Counted from the stretch's first letter, positions 15,920 through 24,791 are shown. The stretch: DNA of 52,051 nt from Neoroseomonas terrae (GCF_018129025.1 NZ_JAAEDI010000037.1:1-52051); one strand, 5' to 3'. The notes: a model not told the origin generated them from the letters alone. Made by a program: numbers and translations.

Positions 15920-16876
15920 ATGGCAGCCGACGGTTCGCTTGCCGTGTCAGCCGCGTCCGGCACCGGGCGCGCCAGTTCGCTTGAACGATTCGCGCGACGG
16001 CGGTCCACTATTGCCTTCCTGATGACGCTGCCTTTGCTGGTCGTCGTGATCGGCCTGGTCGGCTATCCGGCGGCCTATGGCATCTACCTGTCCACGCTGA
16101 ACCGTCGAATGACGGGGTTCATGGAGGGCGACTGGCTGCCCACCGGCCTCGGTAATTTCGAGATACTCTTCGACTCCGACACCTTCTGGATGGTGGTCTG
16201 GCAGTCCTGCATCTTCGCCATCAGCGCGGTGCTGCTGAAGGCGCTGATCGGCTTCTGGCTGGCGCACATGCTGCATCACATCCCCACCAAGGGGCAGCGC
16301 AAGTGGCGCGGCATGCTGCTGGTGCCCTGGGTCATCCCGCCGGCGCTGTCCACGCTCGGCTGGTGGTGGATGTTCGATCCTTCCTACTCCTCGATCAACT
16401 GGATCCTGAACATCTTCGCCGTGCCCGCCGTCCCCTGGCTCGGCGAGCCCTGGTGGGCGCGCGCCTCGGTCATCATCGTCAATGTCTGGTACGGCGCGCC
16501 GTTCTTCATGATCATGTATCTCGCGGCGCTGAAATCCGTGCCGGAGCAGTTGTACGAGGCGGCGGCGATCGACGGCGCGACGTCGTGGCAGAGGCTGCGA
16601 TACGTCACGCTGCCGATGATGGCGAACATCATCTCGATCACCGTGCTGTTCAGCCTGATCGTCACCTTCGCGAACTACGACATCGTGCGCGTGCTGACCA
16701 ATGGCGGGCCGCGCGACCTCACGCATGTCTTCGCGTCCTACGCCTTCCAGGTCGGCATCCTGTCGAGCAACATCCCGCGCGGTGCGGCGGTGTCGCTGTT
16801 CATGTTCCCGATCCTGGCGGTGTGCGCCTTCTTCGTCCTGCGCGGCGTCACGCGCCGCAACAAGGAGCAGATGTGA
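15920..16876 (+). CDS. ABC sugar-type importer permease (MalF/UgpA-like)
   Basis: 318 residues from ATG 15920, with AGGGAGG eight bases ahead. Six hydrophobic helices are visible. The permease coupling motif EAA---G lies in YEAAAIDGATSWQRLRYVTLP, where the helix contacts the ATPase. The N-terminal helix segment TIAFLMTLPLLVVVIGLVGY and the sequence RGMLLVPWVIPPALSTLGWWWMF are typical of the first CUT1 permease. An in-frame region upstream of 15920 was rejected because it lacks a ribosome site. Its stop shares a base with the next permease start. It forms the inner-membrane channel together with that protein. Confidence 0.93.
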   Translation: MAADGSLAVSAASGTGRASSLERFARRRSTIAFLMTLPLLVVVIGLVGYPAAYGIYLSTLNRRMTGFMEGDWLPTGLGNFEILFDSDTFWMVVWQSCIFAISAVLLKALIGFWLAHMLHHIPTKGQRKWRGMLLVPWVIPPALSTLGWWWMFDPSYSSINWILNIFAVPAVPWLGEPWWARASVIIVNVWYGAPFFMIMYLAALKSVPEQLYEAAAIDGATSWQRLRYVTLPMMANIISITVLFSLIVTFANYDIVRVLTNGGPRDLTHVFASYAFQVGILSSNIPRGAAVSLFMFPILAVCAFFVLRGVTRRNKEQM

Positions 16877-17772
16877 TGTCGGCCACGACCGCCAGCCGGG
16901 ATGTGCCCGGCATTTACCACAAGGCCGGCAGCCTGCGTTCGGAACGGCGCTGGGCGATGTGGTGGGCCTATGTCTCGCTGATCGTCGCGGCGATCATCTT
17001 CCTCGCCCCGCCCTTCTACATGCTGCTGACGAGCTTCAAGACGAATGCGGAGATCGCGGACCATTCGCTCAATCCGTGGTGGATCCGCGCACCCACCATC
17101 GAGCATTACGCCGCGATCCTGAGCAACCCGATCTTCATCCGCTTCTTCATCAACAGCGTCATCGTCACGGGCTGCGTGGTGGTGCTGACGATGGTGATCT
17201 CGGTGCTCGCCGCCTTCGCACTGGCGCGCATGCGGTTCTGGGGCAGCCAGGTGCTGGCGACCGGTGTGTTCCTCACCTACCTGGTGCCGGACACGCTGCT
17301 GTTCATCCCGCTGTATCAGATCGTTGGCGGGCTTGGGCTGCTCAATTCCATCTGGGGGCTGGTGCTCGTCTATCCCACGCTGACAGTGCCCTTCTGCACT
17401 TGGATCATGATCGGCTACTTCGCCTCGATCCCGAAGGAGCTGGACGAGGCGGCGCTGATCGACGGCGCCAACTGGATGCAGATGCTGATGAAGATCTTCG
17501 TGCCCGTGGCGATGCCCGGCATCATCGCGGCAACGATCTTCGCCTTCACCGTGTCCTGGGCGGCCTTCGTCTATCCCACTGCTTTCGTCACCACGGCCGA
17601 GCAGATGCCGCTCACGATCGGCGTCGTCTCGCAGCTCGTGCGCGGAGATACCTTCGCCTGGGGGCAGATCATGGCGGGTGCGCTGATGGCGGCGCTGCCA
17701 CCGGTGATCATCTATGCCTTCCTCATGGATTACTACATCGCCGGGCTGACCGCCGGCGCCACCAAGGGTTAG
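16876..17772 (+). CDS. ABC sugar-type importer permease (MalG/UgpE-like)
   Basis: 298 residues. It starts at the ATG overlapping the previous stop (TGATG). Six hydrophobic helices are present, with an N-terminal FLAPPFYMLLTSFKTNAEI segment characteristic of the second CUT1 permease and the ATPase-coupling EAA motif in LDEAALIDGANWMQMLMKIFVP. The one-base overlap makes stoichiometric synthesis with the first permease likely. It is followed by 69 bp and then the ATPase gene. Confidence 0.93.
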   Translation: MSATTASRDVPGIYHKAGSLRSERRWAMWWAYVSLIVAAIIFLAPPFYMLLTSFKTNAEIADHSLNPWWIRAPTIEHYAAILSNPIFIRFFINSVIVTGCVVVLTMVISVLAAFALARMRFWGSQVLATGVFLTYLVPDTLLFIPLYQIVGGLGLLNSIWGLVLVYPTLTVPFCTWIMIGYFASIPKELDEAALIDGANWMQMLMKIFVPVAMPGIIAATIFAFTVSWAAFVYPTAFVTTAEQMPLTIGVVSQLVRGDTFAWGQIMAGALMAALPPVIIYAFLMDYYIAGLTAGATKG

Positions 17773-17841
17773 CCATCCGATCGCGGCGCACGGCAGGGCG
17801 CCGAGGCGTCAATCGGTTGGCTTCAGCAATAGGGACGACAC

Positions 17842-18942
17842 ATGGCCGAGGTTTCACTTCGCAGGATCGTCAAGGCCTATGAAGGCGACGTGCAGGCGGT
17901 CAAGGGCATCAATCTTGAGATCGCCGACCACGAATTCGTGGTGCTGGTCGGGCCGTCCGGCTGCGGGAAATCAACCACCCTGCGCATGATCGCGGGGCTG
18001 GAGGAGATCACGGCCGGCGACATCGCCATCGGCGGCACGGTGGTGAACGACATCCCGCCGCGTGACCGGGACATCGCCATGGTGTTCCAGAACTACGCGC
18101 TGTATCCGCACATGTCGGTCTACGACAACATGGCCTTCGGCCTGACGCTGCGGAAGTTTCCGAAGGCGGAGATCGACAAGCGGGTGAAGGAAGCCGCCCG
18201 CATCCTCGACATCACGCCGCTGCTCGAACGCAAGCCGAAGGCGCTGTCGGGTGGCCAGCGGCAGCGCGTGGCGATGGGCCGGGCGATCGTGCGCGACCCC
18301 AAGGTGTTCCTGTTCGACGAGCCGCTGTCGAACCTCGATGCCAAGCTGCGCGTGCAGATGCGCACCGAGATCAAGAAGGTTCACCAGACCGTCAACACCA
18401 CCACCATCTACGTCACCCACGACCAGGTGGAGGCAATGACGCTGGCCGACCGCGTGGTGGTGATGAATCACGGCATCATCGAGCAGGTCGGGCCGCCGCA
18501 GGAACTGTACCACAACCCGGCGACAAAGTTCGTCGCGGGCTTCATCGGCAGCCCGGCCATGAACTTCATCCCGGCGCGGCTTGAGGAGACGTCGGGCGCG
18601 CTGCGCCTGATGCTGCCCGATGGCGCCACCCTTAACGTGCCGGAAGCCCGCGTGGCGCGGTATCGCTCGCATGCCGGCAAGCCGGTGCTGTTCGGCATCC
18701 GGCCGGAGCACCTGACGGACGACAAACCCACGGACAAGACGAACCCGGCGCCGCTGACGCTGACGCCGGAGGTGATCGAGCCGATGGGCATGGAGACGCT
18801 CGCGCATTTCCGCATCGACGGGGCGGAGGTCTCCGCACGGCTCGACCCGGCGACGCCGGCGGCGGTGGGACAGCCCTTGCGCCTTATCGCGCATATGGAT
18901 CAGATGCACATCATCGATCCGACCAACGACAAGGTGCTCTGA
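17842..18942 (+). CDS. ABC importer ATPase, MalK/UgpC type
   Basis: 366 residues. Walker A is GPSGCGKST (about residue 38), the Q-loop lies in [14 protein letters not shown], the signature is [14 protein letters not shown], Walker B is [12 protein letters not shown] and the H-loop is YVTHDQ. A C-terminal OB-type regulatory domain (about 240-366, with GIRPEH) is present, as in MalK and UgpC, so it may respond to inducer-exclusion signals or interact with regulators. It powers the importer of the two upstream permeases. AGGGACGACAC precedes the ATG. Three bases separate it from the SDR gene, tying transport to metabolism. Confidence 0.95.
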   Translation: MAEVSLRRIVKAYEGDVQAVKGINLEIADHEFVVLVGPSGCGKSTTLRMIAGLEEITAGDIAIGGTVVNDIPPRDRDIAMVFQNYALYPHMSVYDNMAFGLTLRKFPKAEIDKRVKEAARILDITPLLERKPKALSGGQRQRVAMGRAIVRDPKVFLFDEPLSNLDAKLRVQMRTEIKKVHQTVNTTTIYVTHDQVEAMTLADRVVVMNHGIIEQVGPPQELYHNPATKFVAGFIGSPAMNFIPARLEETSGALRLMLPDGATLNVPEARVARYRSHAGKPVLFGIRPEHLTDDKPTDKTNPAPLTLTPEVIEPMGMETLAHFRIDGAEVSARLDPATPAAVGQPLRLIAHMDQMHIIDPTNDKVL

Positions 18943-18945
18943 GGA

Positions 18946-19707
18946 ATGAAGCGTCTGGAGGGAAAGTCCGCCTGGATTACCGGGGCGGGCAGCGGCATCG
19001 GTCGCGCCATTGCGATCGCCTTCGCGCAGGAAGGGGCCAGGGTGGCGCTGACCGGGCGACGCACCGCACCGCTCGAGGAGACGGCGAAGATGATCGGTGG
19101 CGATGCCGCCATCGTCGTGCCCGCCGACCTGACGGATGAGAAGCTGGTCGCAGCGGCACTGGCCAAGGTTGAGAGCACCATCGGCGGGCCGGACATCCTG
19201 GTGAACAATGCCGGCGTGAACCTGCCGAAGCGCTACATGCACCAGCTGACGCCCGAAGCGATCCGGTCGCTGGTGGACGGCAACCTGACGGCGCCGTTCA
19301 TGACCTCGATCGCCGTGCTGCCGGGCATGCGCAAGCGTGGCGGCGGGATGCTGATCCAGATCGCGTCGATGGCGGGCAAGGGCATCTCCTTCCTCTCCGG
19401 CCCCGGCTACACCGCCGCGAAGCACGGCTTCGTGGCGCTGTCGCAGTCGATCAATCAGGAGAACGGGATCCACAACATCCGGTCCTGCTGCATCTGCCCG
19501 GGGGAGGTCGCGACCGACATCCTGAAGAATCGGCCGGAGCCGGTGCCGCAGGAGGACATCGAGCGTCTGCTGCAGGCCGAAGACCTGGCCGCGATGGCGC
19601 TGTTCGCCGCGACGATGCCGGAGCGGGTGAACATTACCGAGATGCTGGTGGTGCCGACCTACATGCGGTTGCTGGCCCCGCAGGCGCGCAAAGTCGCGGC
19701 GATGTAG
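18946..19707 (+). CDS. Short-chain dehydrogenase/reductase
   Basis: 253 residues. It carries the NAD(P)-binding TGAGSGIGRA, the LVNNAGVN motif, an active-site Ser in IQIASMAGK and the catalytic Tyr-x-x-x-Lys in GYTAAKHG. The basic GRRT after the second strand suggests NADP as cofactor (inference). It starts three bases after the ATPase stop, with GAGG overlapping the spacer, so it belongs to the importer operon and probably performs the first oxidation or reduction of the imported compound. The exact substrate cannot be told; sugar, polyol and hydroxy-acid dehydrogenases all share this fold. Confidence 0.9.
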   Translation: MKRLEGKSAWITGAGSGIGRAIAIAFAQEGARVALTGRRTAPLEETAKMIGGDAAIVVPADLTDEKLVAAALAKVESTIGGPDILVNNAGVNLPKRYMHQLTPEAIRSLVDGNLTAPFMTSIAVLPGMRKRGGGMLIQIASMAGKGISFLSGPGYTAAKHGFVALSQSINQENGIHNIRSCCICPGEVATDILKNRPEPVPQEDIERLLQAEDLAAMALFAATMPERVNITEMLVVPTYMRLLAPQARKVAAM

Positions 19708-19714
19708 CTGAAGG

Positions 19715-19831
19715 TTGGGGGAGATGAACTCCCCCAAACCCCCTCCTTTTTCTATCTATTGGCGCCGGCCGCCGTCGTCAGTTCCCGATAGACAAAGAAC
19801 GGAGGGGGATTCGGGGGAGGTGTCCTCCCCC
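19715..19831. repeat. 117-bp palindromic element with two terminal hairpins
   Basis: The left hairpin is TTGGGGGA/TCCCCCAA with a 7-base loop (19715-19737). Inside it CCCCCTCC (19739-19746) and CTATC (19752-19756) face GATAG (19787-19791) and GGAGGGGG (19801-19808), so the middle can fold as one long stem. The right hairpin is GGGGGAGG-TGT-CCTCCCCC (19813-19831). The right half has the same GGGGG-ATTC-GGGGGAGG linker plan as the two-hairpin repeats elsewhere in the window, so it looks like a diverged inverted pair. It starts eight bases after the SDR stop and could work as a transcription barrier. Confidence 0.75.
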
Positions 19832-19858
19832 GCTCTGTCTTTTCCGGGAAACGACCTC

Positions 19859-20938
19859 ATGGACATGCACCACATCCCCGTCGATGCGTTGACCAGCCTT
19901 GTGCGCGACGTCTTCGTCGCTGCCGGCTGCGACAGCGCGGAAGCCAACCGCATCGCGACGCATCTCGTCGGCGCGAACCTTGCCGGCCACGACAGCCACG
20001 GCGTGGTGCGCGTGCCGCGCTATGTTGAGTGGCTCGAGGCCGGCTACATCCTGAAGGGCCAGGATGCGGAGGTCGTCACGGATGGCGGGTCCTTCGCGGT
20101 GCTCGATGGCAAGTGGGGCTTCGGGCAGACGGTAGCGCCGCAGGCGGTGGCGCTCGGCATCAAGCGGGCGCAGGAAAATGGCGTCTGCATCACCGCGCTG
20201 CGCAACGCAGGGCATATCGGGCGCGTGGGCGACTATGCGGAACAGGCGATCGCGGCAGGGCTTATCTCCATCCATTTCGTGAACGTCGCGGGCAGCGTGC
20301 TGGTCGCGCCCTTCGGCGGCGTGGAGCGGCGCTTTTCGACCAATCCGGTGTCCATTGGCGTGCCGCTGCCGGGCCGGCCGCTGGTGCTGGATTTCGCGAC
20401 GTCCCTGGTCGCGGAGGGCAAGGTGCTGGTGGCATCCTCCGGCGGGAAGAAGCTGCCGGAGGGCGCGCTGATCGAAGCCGATGGCAGGCTCTCCACCGAT
20501 CCGCACACGTTGTACGGGCCCTATGACGCGGTCGGGCCGCGCAACCCGGCGAACGGGACGGGTGCGATCCGCGCCTTCGGCGAGCACAAGGGATCGGGCC
20601 TCGCCTTCATGTGCGAGATGCTCGCGGGCTGCCTGACGGCCGGCGGCACCTCCGGGCCGGTGCAGGGCCGCGGGCGCGTCGCCAACGGCATGTTATCGAT
20701 CTTCCTCTCGCCCAAGCATTTCGGCACGCAGGAGGAATTCGAGCAGATGGGGCTGCGCTACGCCGAGTGGATCAGCGCGACCCGCCCGGCGAACGCCGCC
20801 GAGCCGGTGCTGCTGCCGGGCGAACCCGAGAACCAGCGCCGCGCCGACCGCAACGCCAATGGCGTGCCGCTGCCGGTGGAGACGTGGTCGAACATCCTCG
20901 CCACCGCGACGCGGCTTGGGGTGAAGAGCCCCGTCTAG
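19859..20938 (+). CDS. Ldh family (malate/lactate-type) NAD(P)-dependent oxidoreductase
   Basis: 359 residues from ATG 19859; a second ATG two codons on is possible. The family marks are clear: HLVGANLAGHDSHGVVRVPRY near the N-terminus, GKWGFGQTVAPQAV, ALRNAGHIGRVGDYAEQA with the catalytic-region His, and a C-terminal LLPGEPE. These Ldh2/YbiC/MdhII-type enzymes reduce or oxidise 2-hydroxy acids such as malate, lactate, ureidoglycolate or sulfolactate with NAD(P). It follows the importer and SDR across the palindromic element. Its stop overlaps the end of the convergent DUF1932 gene. A second, only distantly related paralogue lies at 23687-24769. Confidence 0.92.
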   Translation: MDMHHIPVDALTSLVRDVFVAAGCDSAEANRIATHLVGANLAGHDSHGVVRVPRYVEWLEAGYILKGQDAEVVTDGGSFAVLDGKWGFGQTVAPQAVALGIKRAQENGVCITALRNAGHIGRVGDYAEQAIAAGLISIHFVNVAGSVLVAPFGGVERRFSTNPVSIGVPLPGRPLVLDFATSLVAEGKVLVASSGGKKLPEGALIEADGRLSTDPHTLYGPYDAVGPRNPANGTGAIRAFGEHKGSGLAFMCEMLAGCLTAGGTSGPVQGRGRVANGMLSIFLSPKHFGTQEEFEQMGLRYAEWISATRPANAAEPVLLPGEPENQRRADRNANGVPLPVETWSNILATATRLGVKSPV

Positions 20939-21777
20939 CCGCGCGACAGGAACGCCTTCAGCGCGGCGACGTCCTCGGCGCCGCGCGGATCGGCCAGGCG
21001 TTCATACAGCGCCCGCGCGCCGCGATAGATACCCGGCGCGGCGTCGTCAGCCTTGGTGAAGTCGGCGATCTCCTCCATCTCGCCGGCCCAGCGATAGGCC
21101 TTGTCGTACATGCTCGGCACCATGCGGCCGAACCAGGCGGCGAGGGCAGGCTGGCTCGCTGCGAGTTCGGCATGCAGTGCTTCGGCCGCGCCTGCGCGTG
21201 TCGCCGCGAGCATCATGGCGGACCCGATCGCGACGAGACCCTTGGTGATGCCAGCATAGGACATCTTCAGCGCCGAGGCCGCCCCAATCGGGCCGTCGAT
21301 CACGCGCAGGTCGATACCGCGTCCCGACAGCAACGTCACGAGGCGGGGCGCTTCGGAACCCGACGCGTAGAGGAACGGTCCGGCATAGCCCTCGCGCGGT
21401 GGCCCGCCGATGATGCCGGCATCGGCGACGCGCAGCCCGTGCCCTTCGACCAGCGTGGCGAGACGCGTCATCGTCTCGGGGCTGATCGCGTTGCAATCGA
21501 CATAGAGCGGCGGCTTCGGTGCGGCCGCGAAGATCGGGGCCAGTCGTTCCGCCGTCGCCATCGCCTGGTCGGGCGGGAGGATCGACAGGAAGGCGTCGGC
21601 TTCGGCCAGCCCCGCTTCGGGCACCGCCTCCATCCCGGCCTTCGCGGCGCGCGCCGCGCTGGCGGCGCTGCGTCCTTCGACGCAGGTCAGCACCCGCACG
21701 CCATTCGCGTGCAGCCGCGCACCGACACCTGCGCCCATGGCGCCCTGGGACAGGATGGCAATCACCGGGTCGGGCAT
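20935..21777 (-). CDS. NAD(P)-dependent oxidoreductase with DUF1932 domain (6-phosphogluconate dehydrogenase-like)
   Basis: 280 residues from ATG 21777, preceded by a strong AGGAGG. The N-terminal Rossmann motif ILSQGAMGAGVGARL is a variant GxMGxxxG, and the following fold resembles beta-hydroxyacid dehydrogenases. The C-terminal part (about 180-260) matches DUF1932, with ALKMSYAGITKGLVAIGSAM carrying the lysine at the usual catalytic position. Members of this group act on hydroxy acids and related compounds, but most are uncharacterised. It is convergent with the Ldh gene (stops overlap) and divergent from the dioxygenase gene, so it belongs to the island but to its own transcript. Confidence 0.85.
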   Translation of the reverse strand: MPDPVIAILSQGAMGAGVGARLHANGVRVLTCVEGRSAASAARAAKAGMEAVPEAGLAEADAFLSILPPDQAMATAERLAPIFAAAPKPPLYVDCNAISPETMTRLATLVEGHGLRVADAGIIGGPPREGYAGPFLYASGSEAPRLVTLLSGRGIDLRVIDGPIGAASALKMSYAGITKGLVAIGSAMMLAATRAGAAEALHAELAASQPALAAWFGRMVPSMYDKAYRWAGEMEEIADFTKADDAAPGIYRGARALYERLADPRGAEDVAALKAFLSRG

Positions 21778-21884
21778 GGCGTACGCCTCCTTCTGGGTCG
21801 GCGCGCAGCCTGGACGCGTCCCGGCGCGTTGCCAATCCCGTAGGCAATTTGCGGAGCCCGCGCGGTGGGTCTAGCCTCCGGATA

Positions 21885-21951
21885 CCGGGGCATGGAACCC
21901 CGGGAGGGGGAAGGAGATGTTCGACTGAACATGCGCGGCGCGTCGCCGCGC
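21885..21951 (+). promoter_or_regulatory. Leader of the dioxygenase gene with three successive dyads
   Basis: In the 221-bp divergent gap, three perfect inverted repeats follow one another towards the dioxygenase start: CCGGGG-7-CCCCGG (21885-21903), ATGTTC-GACT-GAACAT (21917-21932) and GCGCGGCG-CGT-CGCCGCGC (21933-21951). A strong purine tract, GGGGGAAGGAG, lies between the first two. The middle dyad resembles a protein operator; the outer two could be RNA hairpins. The gene's ATG follows 47 bp later. Whether this is a leader or an operator region is unknown. Confidence 0.45.
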
Positions 21952-21998
21952 GGCAGGCTGCATCCACCCTCCCGCTGCGGCAGGAAAGGAAGACCGGC

Positions 21999-22895
21999 AT
22001 GCCCACGATCCAACCCAGCGGCGCGCTTGGCGCGCGCGTTACCGACATCGATCTCTCCAGGCCGATGAGTGCGCCGGATTTCGCGACGATCCTGCGCGCC
22101 CTGGGCGAGCATGGCGTGCTGTGCTTCCCGAACCAGCTTCTGGAACCTGCGGCGCTGCGCGACTTCTCGCTGCGCTTCGGCTCCATCCAGACCTCGCTGT
22201 CCGGCAAGTTCCAGGACCCGGAGATTCCCGAGGTCGGCATCCTTTCGAACATCATGGTGGACGGGAAGCCGATCGGGCTCGCGGATGCGGGGCAGGACTG
22301 GCACACCGACATGTCCTATCGCGACACGATGGGCTTCGTGAACGTGCTGAACGCGCACAAGGTGCCGCGGCGCAACGGCCAGGTGCTCGGTTCCACCGAG
22401 TTCGCCAACATGCACAAGGCCTATGACGAGCTGGACCCGGCGCTGAAGAAGAAGCTGGAGAACGCCACCGCGACCCACGACTTCAACAAGTTCTGGGACA
22501 TGATGGTCAAGCGCGGCACGGCGAACCGTAAGCCGCTGACACCCGAGGAACGCGCCAAGCGCCCGCCGGCGGTGCACCCGGTCTTCCTCACCCACCCGAT
22601 CACCGGCCGCAAGGTGCTCTACTGCAACCCGGGCTACGCGGTCCGCATCAATGAGCTGGACGAGGCCGAGAGCGATCGCATCCTTGAGGAGCTGTTCGCC
22701 CACCAGCTGCAGCCCCGCTTCCTGCACAAGCACCAGTGGAGCGAGGGCGACCTGCTGATCTGGGACAATATCGGCACGCTGCACAACGCCATCCCGGACT
22801 ACACCGTGGCGGAGCACCGGCTCATGAAGCGCTGCCAGGTGATGGCGGACAAGGTGTTCCAGACGGACTTCATTCGCCAGTCGCTCGCCGCCTGA
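21999..22895 (+). CDS. TauD/TfdA-family Fe(II)/2-oxoglutarate-dependent dioxygenase
   Basis: 298 residues from ATG 21999 (AGGAAAGGAAGACC upstream). The start IQPSGALGARVTDIDLSRPM is typical of the TauD/TfdA group. The iron ligands are visible: His-x-Asp in DWHTDMSY and the distal His in GTLHNAIPDY; a 2-oxoglutarate-binding Arg follows in EHRLMKR. The family hydroxylates sulfonates, phenoxyacetates, carnitine precursors and other compounds, often releasing part of the molecule. Its stop overlaps the FAH-family gene by one base, so the two form a pathway unit: oxidative attack followed by hydrolysis or decarboxylation. Confidence 0.92.
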   Translation: MPTIQPSGALGARVTDIDLSRPMSAPDFATILRALGEHGVLCFPNQLLEPAALRDFSLRFGSIQTSLSGKFQDPEIPEVGILSNIMVDGKPIGLADAGQDWHTDMSYRDTMGFVNVLNAHKVPRRNGQVLGSTEFANMHKAYDELDPALKKKLENATATHDFNKFWDMMVKRGTANRKPLTPEERAKRPPAVHPVFLTHPITGRKVLYCNPGYAVRINELDEAESDRILEELFAHQLQPRFLHKHQWSEGDLLIWDNIGTLHNAIPDYTVAEHRLMKRCQVMADKVFQTDFIRQSLAA

Positions 22896-23680
22896 TGCGC
22901 TGGATCCGCTTTACGGCCGAAGGCCGCACCGCCTATGGCATTCTCGAAGGGGACCGCATCGCGGAAGTCGCGGGCGATCCCTTCCGCGGCTACGATCCCA
23001 CATCCCGGAAGCACGACCTCTCGGCCGTGAAGATCGAGGTGCCCGTCATCCCGCCGACCTTCTACGCGGCGGGGCTGAACTACGTGGAACATGTCATGGA
23101 AATGGCGGCGAAGCGCGGGGAGACACCCAACATCCCGGCCAAGCCCGACATGGGGTACCGCGCCGCCAACGCGCTGATCGCCCATGGCGAGAATGTCGTC
23201 ATCCCCGCGGACGCCACCGAGAAGATCCACTACGAGGGCGAGATCGTCGCCGTCGTGGGCAAGAAGGCGAAGAACCTCACGGAGGAGAACGCGCTGTCCT
23301 GCCTGCTCGGCTGGACCATCGGCAACGATGTCAGCGAGCGGACCTGGCAGAAGGCGGACCGTACCTTCTGGCGGTCGAAGAACACCGACACCTTCAAGCC
23401 GATGGGCCCGTGGATCGAGACCGATTTCGACCTCGACGCCGCCGAGACGATCGTGCGGCTGAACGGTGAGATCACCAGCCGCTTCGCCACCAACCACATG
23501 CTGTTCGGCGTCGCGAAGTTCATGGCGACGATGACGAAGAACATCACGCTGCACCCGGGCGACGTGATCTGGATGGGGACGGATGGCGTGTCCCCCGACG
23601 TGAAGCATGGCGATGTCGTGGACATCGAGATCACCGGCCTTGGCCACCTGACCAACCCATTCATCCGCGAAGGCGTCTGA
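22895..23680 (+). CDS. Fumarylacetoacetate hydrolase family protein
   Basis: 261 residues, starting on the ATG that overlaps the dioxygenase stop. A short N-terminal domain is followed by the FAH fold. The metal-site acidic residues are visible in KIHYEGEIVAVVGKKAKN, with the later GWTIGNDVSERTWQ, FKPMGPWI and HPGDVIWMGTDG segments. Members cleave C-C bonds in 3-oxo acids (FAA hydrolase), isomerise or decarboxylate 2-hydroxyhepta-dienedioates, or act on oxaloacetate. With a dioxygenase before and a hydroxy-acid dehydrogenase after, cleavage or decarboxylation of an oxo-acid intermediate is plausible. The precise activity is not readable. Confidence 0.92.
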   Translation: MRWIRFTAEGRTAYGILEGDRIAEVAGDPFRGYDPTSRKHDLSAVKIEVPVIPPTFYAAGLNYVEHVMEMAAKRGETPNIPAKPDMGYRAANALIAHGENVVIPADATEKIHYEGEIVAVVGKKAKNLTEENALSCLLGWTIGNDVSERTWQKADRTFWRSKNTDTFKPMGPWIETDFDLDAAETIVRLNGEITSRFATNHMLFGVAKFMATMTKNITLHPGDVIWMGTDGVSPDVKHGDVVDIEITGLGHLTNPFIREGV

Positions 23681-23686
23681 ACTCCC

Positions 23687-24769
23687 GTGAATGTTCCGCA
23701 TGAGCGCGTGCGCGCGCAGATCGAAGCCATCCTGCAATCCTGGGGCATGGCGCCCGAGCTGCTGCAGACCACCGTCGAGGCGATGATCGAGACCGACCTT
23801 CTCGGCGTCGACAGCCACGGCATCTCGATGCTGATGACCTATGAGAAGCGCGTCCGCGACGGTTCGCTGAAACTGACCGTTGCGCCGCGCGTAGAGAAGC
23901 AGACGGCCTGCACCGCCCTGGTCGATGGCGGGGCGGGGCTCGGGCACCCGGTCTCCGCCTTCGCCATGAACCTCGCGGTGGACAAGGCGAAGGAGGCCGG
24001 GGTCGGCATCGTCGGCGTGCACAACTCGCACCATTTCGGCGCGGCGGGCGTCTATGCGCGCATCGCGGCGCGGCGCGGGGCGATCGGCATGGTCACCTCC
24101 GCGACGCGCGGCGTGACGATGGTGCCGACGCGCGGCGCGGCGCCGGTGCTCGGCACGAACCCGCTCGCCTTCGCGGCACCCGCGAAGCGCAACAACGCCT
24201 TCGTGCTCGACATGGCGACGACGACGACGGCGGCCGGCAAGGTGAAGGTCTATGACTTGAACGACCGGCAGCTTCCGTCCGGCTGGGTGCTGGATGCGAA
24301 GGGCCAGCCCGTGACTGATCCGAAGCAGGGCTTCGATATCGTGTTCAACAAGCCGGAGGGCGGACTGTCGCCGCTCGGTGGCACGGCGGAGATGGCGAGT
24401 GCGAAGGGCTATGGCCTCGCCATGATGGTGCATATCCTGGGCGGCACGCTGGTCGGCTCCTCCTTCTCGCCGATCCGCAACCGTTCGCAGAAGCCGGGCG
24501 ATCCGGACGATATCGGGCATTTCTTCATGGCGATCGACCCGGCGGCCTTCCGCTCGCCGGGCGAGTTCGAGAACGACCTCGACGACGTCATCGACGTGAT
24601 GCACGCGACGCCGGCGACCGATCCGTCGAAGCCCGTCCTCGTCGCCGGCGAGCCCGAGGAAGCCGAGCGTCAGCGCCGCCTGCGCGACGGCATCCCGGTG
24701 CCGGACAGCCTCGACAAGCTCATTCGCGGCATCTGCGAGAGGTCGAACGCGCCTTACTTGCTGGCCTGA
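23687..24769 (+). CDS. Ldh family (malate/lactate-type) NAD(P)-dependent oxidoreductase, second copy
   Basis: 360 residues from a GTG at 23687; no in-frame ATG exists near that position. The family pattern is intact: METDLLGVDSHGISMLMTY-type N-terminus, GGAGLGHPVSAFAM, VHNSHHFGAAGVYA with the catalytic-region His, PVLGTNPLAFAAPA and the C-terminal VLVAGEPEE. Overall similarity to the copy at 19859 is moderate, so it is probably a different specificity rather than a duplicate. It sits six bases after the FAH-family gene and completes the dioxygenase / FAH / dehydrogenase unit. The binding protein gene follows 22 bp later. 2-hydroxy acid oxidation is the expected chemistry. Confidence 0.92.
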   Translation: MNVPHERVRAQIEAILQSWGMAPELLQTTVEAMIETDLLGVDSHGISMLMTYEKRVRDGSLKLTVAPRVEKQTACTALVDGGAGLGHPVSAFAMNLAVDKAKEAGVGIVGVHNSHHFGAAGVYARIAARRGAIGMVTSATRGVTMVPTRGAAPVLGTNPLAFAAPAKRNNAFVLDMATTTTAAGKVKVYDLNDRQLPSGWVLDAKGQPVTDPKQGFDIVFNKPEGGLSPLGGTAEMASAKGYGLAMMVHILGGTLVGSSFSPIRNRSQKPGDPDDIGHFFMAIDPAAFRSPGEFENDLDDVIDVMHATPATDPSKPVLVAGEPEEAERQRRLRDGIPVPDSLDKLIRGICERSNAPYLLA

Positions 24770-24791
24770 GAACGAAGGGAGGAAACGCACA

